A DNA stretch of 34,161 nucleotides from Planctomycetota bacterium (GTDB taxonomy: Bacteria; Planctomycetota; MHYJ01; JACPRB01). Shown in pieces: positions 1 to 8,102 of this stretch. A model generated the notes under the pieces. It made no database searches. It saw only the letters and a program-made list of their open reading frames with translations, and was not told the DNA's origin. Both the position numbers and the translations under genes were made by a program. Position 1 is the stretch's first letter, and each line of letters starts with the position of its first letter. The DNA lies in NCBI GenBank assembly GCA_016209705.1, contig JACQVR010000016.1, forward strand, positions 1-34,161, given 5' to 3'.

Positions 1-59
1 CTTCGGAGCTCCTCCAGCGTCTTGTGGTCCAGACTCCGGGCGTCTCGTCTGCCAGTCAC
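1..59 (-). CDS. IS630-family transposase, N-terminal end (runs off the left edge)
   Basis: Reading leftward from a GTG at 59, the frame stays open to the window edge and encodes about 20 residues containing RDARSLDHKTLEELR. This closely resembles the start of the helix-turn-helix domain of IS630-type transposases, which typically read DGRKLDHxTLEEIR. An upstream in-frame GTG at 68 is an alternative start. Only the N-terminus is visible, so it cannot be said whether the element is intact. Family membership is from memory of the motif. Confidence 0.6.
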   Translation of the reverse strand, partial: MTGRRDARSLDHKTLEELR

Positions 60-429
60 GCTCAGCACAATACTGTGTACACCGCCCGAACGCGAGATAT
101 TTAACTAACTTATACTACTGTCAATATGGAACGCGGACGCGGCGGTCACGATGGAAATGCGCGGCTTCGGCGGGGGTAAACAAAGGCACGGCCCGTTCGC
201 CGTCCAAGGCGAAACCCACCTTGAAATCGAGCATCGACTGGGCGTTGAACGGAGCGCCTGTATCAACTTGGGTTCGCCGCTATCAAGGTTGGAGTCATAC
301 TCCAGGACACTTTCAGGCCGTCAAACTGCCCGGCGATAAGTAGCCCTGTCGAAGACGTCGATGACGGCCGAGAATCAAACCGGCCAGTTCCACCGGCTGC
401 GGGGACTCTCTCCGTCATCGTTTTCGCGG
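60..429. other. Non-coding stretch with probable insertion-sequence end
   Basis: No convincing complete gene lies here. Positions about 85-128 are AT-rich compared with the flanks, which fits the terminal region of the IS630-type element whose transposase starts at 59; the exact inverted repeat cannot be fixed because the other end is outside the window. Between about 130 and 265 the minus strand has a high-GC3 frame reading ALDGERAVPLFTPAEAAHF that may be a small gene remnant. It has no start and an unknown family. Confidence 0.35.
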
Positions 430-1833
430 TCAGAACTTAGCAACCAGGCGGCCAAGCGTGGCAATCGCAGACTCGATCTTTTCCAACGAAGAGCCGCCGC
501 TGAGTCGAATGAAATTTCGGAAACGGCCGCGGGGGGAGAAGATAGGTCCGGGCGCAATCGTGATGCCAGACTGTAGTGCTTGATCATAAAGCTTCAGCGA
601 ATCGGCGCGCTCCGGCAGCTCGACCCAAAGCGCCATCCCTCCCGCGGGAGTCGAGATCCGCGTGCCTTTCGGAAACGAGCGGCGAACGGCCTGCGCCATG
701 TGACCCAACGTCATCGCCGTGACTTTCCGCAACGTGCGCAAATGTCGTTCGTAACCTCCATAAGCGAGGAATTCCGCGATCGCAAGTTGTGGCAAGGTAG
801 GAGTGGCCAAAGTGCTGACGATCTTGAGTCGACGGACCGCCGATGTGAAACGTCCAGGCACGATCCAACCCACCCGGCTGCCCGGTGAAAGCGTCTTCGA
901 GAAGGACGAGCAAAGCAGGACGAGCCCCTTCGTGTCGAACGATTTGGCCGCCTCGGGTCGCTCCGATCCATGGAAAATCTCTCCGTAAACGTCGTCTTCG
1001 ATGAGCGGTATGTTCCGGCCTGCGAGCATCTTGACCAGTTCTTTTTTCTTATCGGCGGGCATACATCCCCCCAGGGGATTGTTGAATGTCGGCATGGCGA
1101 CGACGGCCCGGATGGAATGTCGCCGTAACGCCGTTCGTAAGGCGCCAAGGTCCAGGCCAGACCTGCTATCCGAAGGAAGTTCGATCACCCGAAGGCGCAA
1201 CTCCTGCATCGCCAGTAGGATCCCATAGAAAATCGGAGATTCGACGGCCACGAGATCGCCGGGTCGGCAGATCGCGCGGAGACCCAAGCTGAGGGCTTCC
1301 TGTCCTCCGCACGTCGTCAGAACATCATCCGGCCTCAAGACGCAGCCGGCCATCACGGATCGGCGGGCGATTTGAACCCGCAGGAGGTGACAGCCGGGAG
1401 GAGCGTCGTAATCGAAGCTTGCTCCAAGATTTCGGAATGCGACGGAAGAGGTCACCCGCCGCAATTTCCTAAGCGGAAGTACCTCGGGAGGGGGGCCCGT
1501 GGTACCAAGCTGGACGAGCTTGGAATCCCGCATGTTCCTTAAAACCATCATCACCCGGTCAAAGATGCCGATGGACGTCGGATTCGACGGGGGTGGCGGA
1601 ACCGAAGGCTGGAACTGCGGCTCCTGGAAGCGGGGCCGTACGTAGTACCCCGACTTTGGCCGGGGGGCGATCATTCCTCGAGACTCGAGCAGATGGTACG
1701 CTGAAAGCGCCGTGGTGACGCTCACCCTGAACGCACGGCTCAAGGCGTGGAGAGATGGCACACGCTCGCCTACCCGATACGTTCCGGATTCGATGAGTTT
1801 CTGGATCTGGGCCGCGACATCCTCGTACAGCAT
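430..1833 (-). CDS. MocR/PdxR-type GntR transcription factor with aminotransferase-fold domain
   Basis: The 467-residue protein begins with a GntR winged helix (about residues 1-65) and continues with a fold-type I aminotransferase-like domain (about 100-465). The PLP-binding signature is CSSFSKTLSPGSRVGW with Lys313 as the likely Schiff-base residue; PTFNNPLGG (248-256) and IEDDVYGE (278-285) are the other conserved cofactor and substrate loops. The length is normal for MocR regulators, which sense PLP or an amino compound and usually control an adjacent divergent gene. That fits here: a PLP-dependent decarboxylase starts 171 bp away on the other strand. The effector is unknown. A plain aminotransferase is unlikely because of the N-terminal DNA-binding domain. 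Confidence 0.92.
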   Translation of the reverse strand: MLYEDVAAQIQKLIESGTYRVGERVPSLHALSRAFRVSVTTALSAYHLLESRGMIAPRPKSGYYVRPRFQEPQFQPSVPPPPSNPTSIGIFDRVMMVLRNMRDSKLVQLGTTGPPPEVLPLRKLRRVTSSVAFRNLGASFDYDAPPGCHLLRVQIARRSVMAGCVLRPDDVLTTCGGQEALSLGLRAICRPGDLVAVESPIFYGILLAMQELRLRVIELPSDSRSGLDLGALRTALRRHSIRAVVAMPTFNNPLGGCMPADKKKELVKMLAGRNIPLIEDDVYGEIFHGSERPEAAKSFDTKGLVLLCSSFSKTLSPGSRVGWIVPGRFTSAVRRLKIVSTLATPTLPQLAIAEFLAYGGYERHLRTLRKVTAMTLGHMAQAVRRSFPKGTRISTPAGGMALWVELPERADSLKLYDQALQSGITIAPGPIFSPRGRFRNFIRLSGGSSLEKIESAIATLGRLVAKF

Positions 1834-1870
1834 GCATCCATTCCTGACAAGCTCTGGTCGTGCGGTTTCA

Positions 1871-1920
1871 AGGGATATCTATACTGGTCTATTTTCATAT
1901 ATTCTATATCTGTACTCTTC
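1871..1920. promoter_or_regulatory. Candidate MocR operator in the divergent intergenic region
   Basis: The AT-rich 171-bp gap between the regulator and the decarboxylase has two direct copies of a related motif, TCTATACTGGTC from 1878 and TCTATATCTGTAC from 1903, with starts 25 bp apart. MocR/GabR-type dimers are known to bind direct repeats between divergent genes, so these are plausible half sites. This is inference from position and repetition only. Confidence 0.4.
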
Positions 1921-2004
1921 CACGGGAAACGTTAAAGTAAACCTTCTTGCTAGTATCGTGAACCGTTCGAAGCAATGAAACCACCAAAGGGAGAAGGTCG
2001 AACG

Positions 2005-3393
2005 ATGGACGACTTGCTGCGGAGGACTTCCGACCTTGCTATGGAATTCCTGAAAACCCTGCAAGACCGACCCGTCGGTCGCCCGGTAGGCCATGCCCGG
2101 CTGCTGGCCGATCTGGGAGGTTCTCTTCCCGTTCACGGAGAAGATTCGCTGCGGGTGATCGAGGGTTTGGCCCAAGCGGCCACGAGGGGCCTGGTCGCTA
2201 CGGCGGGACCGCGTTACTTTGGATTTGTCGTCGGTGGAGCGCTTCCCGCCGGTGTCGCCGCAGAATGGCTGGCCGCCGCATGGGACCAGAATGCTTTCTC
2301 TTATGTCCTGTCTCCCGCCGCTGCGGTCGCCGAGGAAGTCGTAAGAACGTGGCTCATTGATCTATTCGGGCTCTCGCCCGAGATGAGCATGGGATGTACG
2401 ACAGGCGGCACGATGGCCAACTTCACGGCGTTGGCCGCCGCTCGGCATGCTCTGCTTCAATCCGTGGGCTGGGACGTCGAGACACGGGGATTATTCGATG
2501 CGCCTCCCCTCACGGTCATCACGAGCGAGGAATCCCACGTCTCGATTTTTGCGGCGTTGCAGATGCTGGGCCTCGGCCGTGAGCGGGTTATCCGTATTCC
2601 GGTCGATGAGCAGGGCCGTATGCGATCCGATGAACTCCTTACGGTTCTAACGGAGGTTCGCAAGCCTGCTCTCGTCTGTGCCCAAGCGGGGAATGTGAAT
2701 ACCGGAGCTTTTGACCCCATCCCTGAAATCGTCCCTGCGGTTCGAAGGTGCGGGGGCTGGTTGCATGTGGACGGCGCATTCGGTATGTGGGCGGCCGCAT
2801 CGAGCCTCTATCAATCCCTGACGGAGCACATCGCAATTGCCGACTCGATCACCGTGGACTGCCACAAATGGCTGAACGTTCCATACGATTCCGGCCTCGT
2901 TTTTGTCCGCGACGCGGCGGCCCATCAGAAATCCATGACTCTGAGCGCCTCCTATTATGCCACGAATGCCGAAGCAGGGCGGGATAACCACAACTGGGTC
3001 CCGGAAGCATCCCGTCGTGCCCGTGGCTTTGCGATCTACGCCGCGTTGCGGGCTTTAGGTCGCGCCGGCATTGCTGAAGTGGTGGAACGATGCTGCACGT
3101 TGGCGCGCCGCATGGCAAGACGATTGGCCGAACATGAGGGCGTGCGCATCTTGAACGAAGTCGTCCTCAACCAAGTCCTCGTGCGCTTCGTGCCGACCCA
3201 TGGAGAAGATGCAGACGCCTTTACCGGGGAGGTAATACGCCGCGTCCAAAACGACGGCACATGCTGGGTGGGGGGCACCTTTTGGCATGGCATGCACGCG
3301 ATGCGGATTTCCATAGCGAATTGGTCGACTGAGGAACGTGATATCGACCGCTCCGCCGAGGCCATCCTCAAGTGCATGCACATGGCCACGTAA
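2005..3393 (+). CDS. Group II PLP-dependent amino-acid decarboxylase
   Basis: The 462-residue protein has the fold-type I decarboxylase landmarks: ESHVS with the PLP-stacking His178, HVDGAFG with Asp256 pairing with the pyridine nitrogen, and DCHKWLNVPYD with Lys288 as the Schiff-base lysine. It belongs to the broad glutamate/aromatic amino acid/aspartate decarboxylase group (pyridoxal-dependent decarboxylase family); the substrate cannot be read from sequence. The ATG at 2005 is preferred over the in-frame ATG at 1975 because AAAGGGAGAAGG ends 7 nt upstream of it. It diverges from the MocR regulator, which probably controls it. An aminotransferase is excluded by the HKW context. Confidence 0.9.
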   Translation: MDDLLRRTSDLAMEFLKTLQDRPVGRPVGHARLLADLGGSLPVHGEDSLRVIEGLAQAATRGLVATAGPRYFGFVVGGALPAGVAAEWLAAAWDQNAFSYVLSPAAAVAEEVVRTWLIDLFGLSPEMSMGCTTGGTMANFTALAAARHALLQSVGWDVETRGLFDAPPLTVITSEESHVSIFAALQMLGLGRERVIRIPVDEQGRMRSDELLTVLTEVRKPALVCAQAGNVNTGAFDPIPEIVPAVRRCGGWLHVDGAFGMWAAASSLYQSLTEHIAIADSITVDCHKWLNVPYDSGLVFVRDAAAHQKSMTLSASYYATNAEAGRDNHNWVPEASRRARGFAIYAALRALGRAGIAEVVERCCTLARRMARRLAEHEGVRILNEVVLNQVLVRFVPTHGEDADAFTGEVIRRVQNDGTCWVGGTFWHGMHAMRISIANWSTEERDIDRSAEAILKCMHMAT

Positions 3394-3607
3394 GGGCCGA
3401 AGAAGGAGCGATCCGGCAGTCGTCAGCGGAAATTCCATAATTCATACCTGGTACCCAAATTCATGGATTCGCGGAAATCCGTCTTCCCTGGAACCGTTTC
3501 GCGGAGTATCCTCGTTCCGATAAGGTGCACAGGAGCGTGATCCGTACTCTGAATCGGAGCTTCGTGTCCTCTCGCTCATAACGTCCCGAGCCGGAAGGAG
3601 GCACCCC

Positions 3608-4120
3608 ATGCTCCGCACGCTGCGATTCGAGATCCCGGCGATCCTGATCGGCGCGCTTTGGGCTGGTTGTGGAGGCGAGGAACCGGTTCCCCTCTCCGAC
3701 ACCTCTTCCATGGAATTCGACTGGTTCGCCCAGGACAAGGACGGCAACGTCTGGTACTTCGGCGAGGACAGCAAGGAAATCGAAGACGGCGTCGTCGTCA
3801 GCACGGAAGGCTCTTGGGAAGCGGGCGTCGGCGGGGCACAGCCCGGCATCCTCATGCTCGCCGATCCGAAGGTTGGAATCTCGTATCAGCAGGAGTTCGC
3901 CGAGGGCGTGGCCGAAGACATGGCCAGGGTGAAGAGCCTTTCCGAGAGCGTAACGGTGCCCGTTGGAACATTCGAAGGGTGCATCGAGACGATGGAGTGG
4001 ACGCCGCTCGAACCTGGAGCGCGCGAATCCAAGTTTTATGCGCCCGGCGTGGGCTTGGTCCTGGAGGTAAGCCTGCGAGGCGGAGGCGCCCGCATCGAGT
4101 TGGTGGAGATCGCGAATTGA
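3608..4120 (+). CDS. Small secreted lipoprotein of unknown function
   Basis: The 170-residue product starts with a short signal sequence ending in a lipobox, ALWAGC, with Cys21 as the lipidated residue. The mature part is acidic and beta-rich, with VPVGTFEGCIETMEWTPLEP followed by YAPGVGLVLEV. That pattern recurs in small bacterial lipoproteins of unknown role, where the APGVGLV segment is conserved. GGAAGGAGG ends 6 nt before the ATG. It is probably co-transcribed with the FmdB gene 47 nt downstream. Function is not known. Confidence 0.8.
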   Translation: MLRTLRFEIPAILIGALWAGCGGEEPVPLSDTSSMEFDWFAQDKDGNVWYFGEDSKEIEDGVVVSTEGSWEAGVGGAQPGILMLADPKVGISYQQEFAEGVAEDMARVKSLSESVTVPVGTFEGCIETMEWTPLEPGARESKFYAPGVGLVLEVSLRGGGARIELVEIAN

Positions 4121-4167
4121 CGCATGGAGTGAGACGCCCGCAGACCGGGCAAGCTCACATCAATATC

Positions 4168-4368
4168 ATGCCGGTATACGAATACCTTTGTCAGAAGTGT
4201 GAAAAGCCCTTCGAGGTGTTGGTTCGTTCGGAGGGCGAAAAGATCTTCTGCCCCTCATGTCGATCGCGGAAGATTCGCAAACTCATTTCGGTTTTCGGCG
4301 TGGGCCTGGGCGCACCGGCCGATCGAGGATGCGGCCGGCAAGCCTGCGAGACCGGAAAACCGGTTTGA
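4168..4368 (+). CDS. FmdB-family zinc ribbon protein
   Basis: The 66-residue protein starts MPVYEYLCQKCEKPFEVL and carries two CxxC knuckles (Cys8-Cys11 and Cys28-Cys31), the signature of the FmdB/putative regulatory zinc-ribbon family. The first three residues MPxYEY are diagnostic. The C-terminus holds two further cysteines. It follows the lipoprotein gene by 47 nt and is followed by a terminator. The family's molecular role is poorly defined; a regulatory or metal-handling role is only suggested. Confidence 0.88.
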   Translation: MPVYEYLCQKCEKPFEVLVRSEGEKIFCPSCRSRKIRKLISVFGVGLGAPADRGCGRQACETGKPV

Positions 4369-4374
4369 AGCAAT

Positions 4375-4701
4375 TCATGACGGAGCGTCCGTGGGACGCG
4401 CCGAAACATATAGCCCCCGCCGACGCGGGGGTTTCGTCTTGCCTCCCGTCTCTCGGGGTCTTTTTCCGGTTCTTCTTTTTCTGGCCTTCTCAAGCCTCTT
4501 CTGGATCATCGCCTTGACTTTCTTCATCGTCTCTTCGCTCTCGAGGACGAATCCCTGCCAGACGACCGTTCCGTCGACGCCGAGACACCGATGAGATACT
4601 GGCCCCATTTCCCTTGCCTCGATGGCTCCCATGAGGTGAATGGCCTCCAGCAAACGCGGCTGGTTATTCCCTGGCGAGTTGAACAGGTAGGGGTCACCGA
4701 T
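4375..4701 (-). pseudogene. Coding-like reading frame directly after aroH, unknown, probably a remnant
   Basis: After the aroH stop the same frame stays open for about 108 codons to 4375. It has high GC3 and includes DPYLFNSPGNNQPRLLEAIH, MGPVSHRCLGVDGTVVWQGF and a basic helical tail, KKVKAMIQKRLEKARKR. No start with a ribosome-binding site is evident; in-frame candidates are the TTG at 4653 and the ATG at 4632. The last third runs back through the fmdB terminator hairpin. I do not recognise the family. It may be a truncated gene whose 5' end was lost, or a small gene starting internally. Confidence 0.3.
4414..4440 (+). terminator. Rho-independent terminator after the FmdB gene
   Basis: A perfect 7-bp stem, CCCCCGC at 4414-4420 and GCGGGGG at 4425-4431, closes a CGAC loop and is followed by TTTCGTCTT. 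It lies 46 nt after the fmdB stop. A second small hairpin (GCGTCC-GTG-GGACGC, about 4385-4399) precedes it. Confidence 0.7.
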
Positions 4702-5079
4702 TCAACCCCGGCCCTGTCCACTTCGATTCAGATCCGGACGCAGCGCGGCCGCGCGGCCCAGATAGAGATGGTGGAGCGCCCCCGGTGAACGCCGCGTCTC
4801 CGCCAGAATCAGCACGCGCACGATGCGCCGCGCCGCGCCCCGCATCTTCGGTTCCGCCATGCACAAAAGTGGCACATGCGTCCACCCCATCTTGCGAGCG
4901 GCCGCCGCGGGAGCCGCCGCGGTCAGGTCGGAGGTCACCGTAAAGAGCGCCAGGGACAGCGCCTCCGGACGCAGGCCATTCTCCGCCACAAGGCGACCCA
5001 AGAGTTCGCCCGTGGCGCGCACAATCCCTTCGCGCGTGTTTCTGGAAACTCCGACCGCTCCTCGAATCCCCCGGATCAT
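4702..5079 (-). CDS. aroH: Chorismate mutase, AroH (monofunctional, Bacillus-type)
   Basis: The 125-residue protein matches the trimeric AroH-class chorismate mutase in length (Bacillus subtilis AroH is 127 residues) and in motifs: [11 protein letters not shown] at the start, [10 protein letters not shown] in the middle, VPLLCMAEP around residue 73, and [15 protein letters not shown] near the end. AroH-class enzymes convert chorismate to prephenate. The ATG overlaps the stop of the upstream DAHP synthase-prephenate dehydratase gene as ATGA, so the two are translationally coupled. Prephenate made here is the substrate of that fusion's second domain. Confidence 0.93.
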   Translation of the reverse strand: MIRGIRGAVGVSRNTREGIVRATGELLGRLVAENGLRPEALSLALFTVTSDLTAAAPAAAARKMGWTHVPLLCMAEPKMRGAARRIVRVLILAETRRSPGALHHLYLGRAAALRPDLNRSGQGRG

Positions 5080-6950
5080 CGGACCTCCCCGGCGCTCGCC
5101 GCATACGTCCCTACCAGCTTCATTTCGCTCACCGCCCCCTTCAGATCCTGGAGCGTCGTGGCATCGAGAACGCCCGCGACCTCCGCGTGAAACCGGCATT
5201 CCCCCGGAAACTCCCGAACCGGACGCGCTTCGAGCCGGACGACGTCGATCCCTCGCCGGCCCAGGATCTCCAACGGTCGCAGAAAACCTCCTTGCTCCTT
5301 CTTCGGGTGATAGATCATCGTGGCCTTGTCGGCTCCCTCCGGCGTCGAAGCCTCCCGGGACAACACCGCGAATCGCGTTCCGTTCCGCGGATCGCTCTCG
5401 ATCCCCGGCCGTACGACATCCATTCCCAAGGAAGCCGCCACTTCCGAACCCGCGATGGCCGCCGCATCCCTGCGCCCCTCGTCCCGGAGGATCCGGACGC
5501 CCCCGGCCGTATCGTACACTTGGCGCACGGCCCACTCCGGATGACCCTCCAGAAACCGATCGCATTGAGCGGCCGCTTGCGGATGGACATAGACACATCG
5601 GATGTCCTCGAGCCGAACGCCTCGAGGGGCGATCAAGCTCTGAACGATGCGAAGCCACACCTCTCCCACGATGTGCACCTCGCGCTCCCACAGCAAGTCG
5701 ATGCATTCATGAATCGACCCCGTCCACGTATTTTCGATCGGGACTACGCCGAAGCGCGCCGTTCCGCGCTCGACCGACTCGAAAACGTCGCGAAACGATC
5801 GGCAAGGACGCGTCACGACGCCTGCACCAAACCAACGACGAGCCGCTTGATCGCTGAACGCCCCGGGCTCTCCCTGAAATGCGACCTCCGGCGATCCAGC
5901 CGGGCGAGCGGCAAGCCGCGCTGGCGCGAATCGCACCTCGAGCGGGCGGCCGACCGCCGCCGCCACAGCGCGCAGATCCCGCAGCAATGTTTCAAACTGA
6001 TCGAGCGTCAGACTTTGCGGACCGTCCGACAGCGCCCGGGAAGGCTCCGGATGGACTTCGATCAAGAGTCCATTCGCCCCCGCGGCGACGGCCGCGCGGG
6101 CCAGCGGAGGCACATACGCCCGGGCGCCCGTCCCGTGGCTGGGATCCACCACGACGGGCAAGTGCGTCCGCTCGCGCAGGACCGGAAGGGCGTTCAGATC
6201 GAGCGTATTTCGCGTCGACGTCTCGAACGTCCGGATGCCGCGCTCGCACAAAATCACCCGGGAATTTTTCCCGGCGGCGAGGATGTACTCCGCGGATTGG
6301 AGCCATTCGTCGATCGTCGCGGCCAACCCGCGCTTGAGCAGGATGGGCCGGTCGACCTGCGCGCATTCCTTCAGAAGATCGAAGTTCTGCATGTTGCGCG
6401 CGCCGATTTGCAGGATGTCCGCGTACCCGGCGACGAGCGCGACCTTGTCGGGAGCCATCACCTCCGTCACGATCTTGAGACCGGTCTCCGCCCGCGCTTC
6501 GGCCAGGATCTCGAGTCCTTCTCGGCCCAAACCCTGGAAGGCATAGGGCGACGTGCGCGGTTTGTAGGCGCCGCCGCGCAGCACGGTCACGCCCATGGCC
6601 GCCAGCCGGCGCGCCGTGCCGAGCAGCATCTCGCGGCTTTCGACCGCGCATGGCCCGGCGATCAGGATGACGCGGTCGCCTCCGATTTCCACGTCGCCGA
6701 CGCGTACGACGGTGTCGTCCCCCTGCACCTCGCGACTGGCCAGCTTGTACGGAAGGCTGACGCGCAGGATGCGAGCGACGCCGCGCCACGTCTCGAGAGC
6801 GGCCGGATCGAACCCGGGCGCCCCCAAGACCGCCAGTACGGACCGCTCGCTCCCTTCGATGAGGAGGCATTCATGTCCCATCTCGCGGACTTTCCGCTTG
6901 ATCGACTCCACGTCCGCGGATGGAACGTCGGGTTTCAAGACGATGATCAC
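5076..6950 (-). CDS. Fused DAHP synthase (type I-beta) and prephenate dehydratase with ACT domain
   Basis: The 624-residue protein joins two pathway enzymes. Residues 1-70 are the ferredoxin-like regulatory domain seen in Thermotoga-type DAHP synthases. Residues 80-335 are the synthase barrel, with [11 protein letters not shown] (metal-ligand Cys101), [14 protein letters not shown] (129-142), [20 protein letters not shown] (235-254) and DPSHGTG (His272). Residues 355-535 are prephenate dehydratase, starting [15 protein letters not shown] and ending with the catalytic Thr-Arg-Phe at 525-527. Residues 540-620 are an ACT domain whose phenylalanine-binding motifs are slightly changed: GGFL for GALx and EARP for ESRP. 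The start is GTG at 6950, with AGGAG 6 nt upstream. Together with AroH it supplies the first committed step and the last steps to phenylpyruvate. Confidence 0.93.
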   Translation of the reverse strand: MIIVLKPDVPSADVESIKRKVREMGHECLLIEGSERSVLAVLGAPGFDPAALETWRGVARILRVSLPYKLASREVQGDDTVVRVGDVEIGGDRVILIAGPCAVESREMLLGTARRLAAMGVTVLRGGAYKPRTSPYAFQGLGREGLEILAEARAETGLKIVTEVMAPDKVALVAGYADILQIGARNMQNFDLLKECAQVDRPILLKRGLAATIDEWLQSAEYILAAGKNSRVILCERGIRTFETSTRNTLDLNALPVLRERTHLPVVVDPSHGTGARAYVPPLARAAVAAGANGLLIEVHPEPSRALSDGPQSLTLDQFETLLRDLRAVAAAVGRPLEVRFAPARLAARPAGSPEVAFQGEPGAFSDQAARRWFGAGVVTRPCRSFRDVFESVERGTARFGVVPIENTWTGSIHECIDLLWEREVHIVGEVWLRIVQSLIAPRGVRLEDIRCVYVHPQAAAQCDRFLEGHPEWAVRQVYDTAGGVRILRDEGRRDAAAIAGSEVAASLGMDVVRPGIESDPRNGTRFAVLSREASTPEGADKATMIYHPKKEQGGFLRPLEILGRRGIDVVRLEARPVREFPGECRFHAEVAGVLDATTLQDLKGAVSEMKLVGTYAASAGEVR

Positions 6951-7102
6951 AAAAAGCTCCTGGAAATCGAGATTGCGAAAAGGGAAACCGGGATGCTCTT
7001 CGAGCCGGCTAGCAGCCGGTATCGAAGAGATAGATAAATCGATAGGCGGACAAGAGGAGGGATCGGTCTCGAACCGTTCTGCGACCGCCGCTGCTGTCGA
7101 TC

Positions 7103-7564
7103 ATGGCAGGATGCGGTTTACTAACACATTCGGCGGTCCGGATCAAGCTTGTGTGCAACGCTCTGTGTGCAACGCTCCTGCCGCGGCTCGCGCCGGTCAC
7201 CATCGTGGCGCTTCTCGTCACGCTCGTTCTGATCTTCGCATTCCAGGCCGATAACATCACCGAAAAGCCGTTTCACGTGATGCTCCTTGCGGTGCCGATC
7301 CTGCTTCAGGTCTATCTCAATTCGTCGATCGCCTACGGCCTTATGAAGATCCTGCGCGTGCCGCATTCGATCGCCGCGCCTGGCGCCTTGATCGGTGCCA
7401 GCAATTTCTTCGAGCTCGCGGTGGCGACGGCGATTGCGCTCTTTGGCCCCGGTTCGGGCGCGGCGCTTGCGACGGTCGTCGGTGTCCTCGTCGAGGTTCC
7501 CGTGATGCTGTCCGTCTGCGCCGCATGCAACCGGACGAGGCACTGGTTCCCTGCAGAGGCATGA
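7103..7564 (+). pseudogene. C-terminal fragment of an ACR3-family arsenite efflux transporter
   Basis: From about residue 29 of this 153-codon frame the sequence matches the last third of ACR3 arsenite permeases: VPILLQVYLNSSIAYGL, then APGALIGASNFFELAVATAI, then GAALATVVGVLVEVPVMLSV and the terminal CNRTRHWF. Full-length ACR3 has about 350-400 residues and ten membrane helices; only the last four or so remain. The first 28 codons are unrelated, and no N-terminal part is found upstream. It is therefore a truncated remnant. The intact arsR-arsM genes lie 10 kb away. Confidence 0.82.
7150..7177 (+). repeat. 14-bp exact tandem duplication
   Basis: TGTGTGCAACGCTC occurs twice head to tail, at 7150-7163 and 7164-7177, right at the upstream limit of the ACR3 homology. 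Fourteen is not a multiple of three, so the duplication shifts the frame. It may mark the break where the gene was truncated. Confidence 0.8.
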
Positions 7565-7766
7565 CAAGGATTTTCCCGCTTCTCCTTCCAGCCGGATGCA
7601 CTCGACCCGCCATCGATCCCGCGGATCCTCGGGCTGAAGAGGAAGCGCGGACCGAATCCTACGACAGCCCCTCCCTGCGGTCATCATGACGACAACGAGG
7701 CGCGAGGAGTGCAAGGCAACCGTGCGTTAGCCTCGCCCCTGTGGTATCCTTGGCCCCGGTGACGCG

Positions 7767-8096
7767 ATGAAGCGTACACCCGCCGTCGGCATCGCCATTG
7801 TAGCTTTCGGTGGCGGTCTCCTTCTGGGCATCGCCGTCGCGCGGCGGCCCTTGGATCCTCCCCACCCCCAAGAGAACGCACTCCCAGAAAACCGGCCAGC
7901 TTCACGCGACCAGGCCGGGAAGCTCCGAAATCGAGTTGACGGGCAAGAAACCGACGACAACACCGTCCAATTGCGACGGGAAATTGAGCGACTCCAGCAA
8001 AGCTTGAAAGAGCTGGAACGTCCCAGTGACGAGAAGTCGCGTCAATCCAATCTTCTTCTTGCCGAGGAGATTTTTGCGGGCATGTCTACACACTAG
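7767..8096 (+). CDS. Small membrane-anchored protein with coiled coil
   Basis: The 109-residue product has one N-terminal hydrophobic segment (about residues 6-25, VGIAIVAFGGGLLLGIAV) after MKRTPA. A polar linker follows, then a charged heptad-like region (about 66-100, LRREIERLQQSLKELE) likely to form a coiled coil. No known domain is recognised. There is no strong ribosome-binding site before the ATG. Its stop faces the stop of the kelch gene across only 6 bp, so the two are convergent. It could be the surviving N-terminal part of a longer protein. Confidence 0.55.
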   Translation: MKRTPAVGIAIVAFGGGLLLGIAVARRPLDPPHPQENALPENRPASRDQAGKLRNRVDGQETDDNTVQLRREIERLQQSLKELERPSDEKSRQSNLLLAEEIFAGMSTH

Positions 8097-8102
8097 GGCA
8101 AT

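Noticed and set aside
4702..4704. aroH UGA as a third selenocysteine codon with read-through into 4375-4701
   Set aside because: AroH ends at its normal family length (125 against about 127 residues), the position is not a conserved cysteine, and the downstream sequence is not part of the chorismate mutase family.
4670..4725. tRNA-like 3' end (GGTCACCGATTCAACC followed by CCGGCCCTGTCCA)
   Set aside because: The T stem has mismatches, no matching 5' acceptor or anticodon arm is found, and the region overlaps aroH coding sequence.
5187..7037. 616-codon plus-strand open frame
   Set aside because: It is the antisense of the DAHP synthase-prephenate dehydratase gene, which carries unmistakable motifs; long antisense frames are expected at this GC content.
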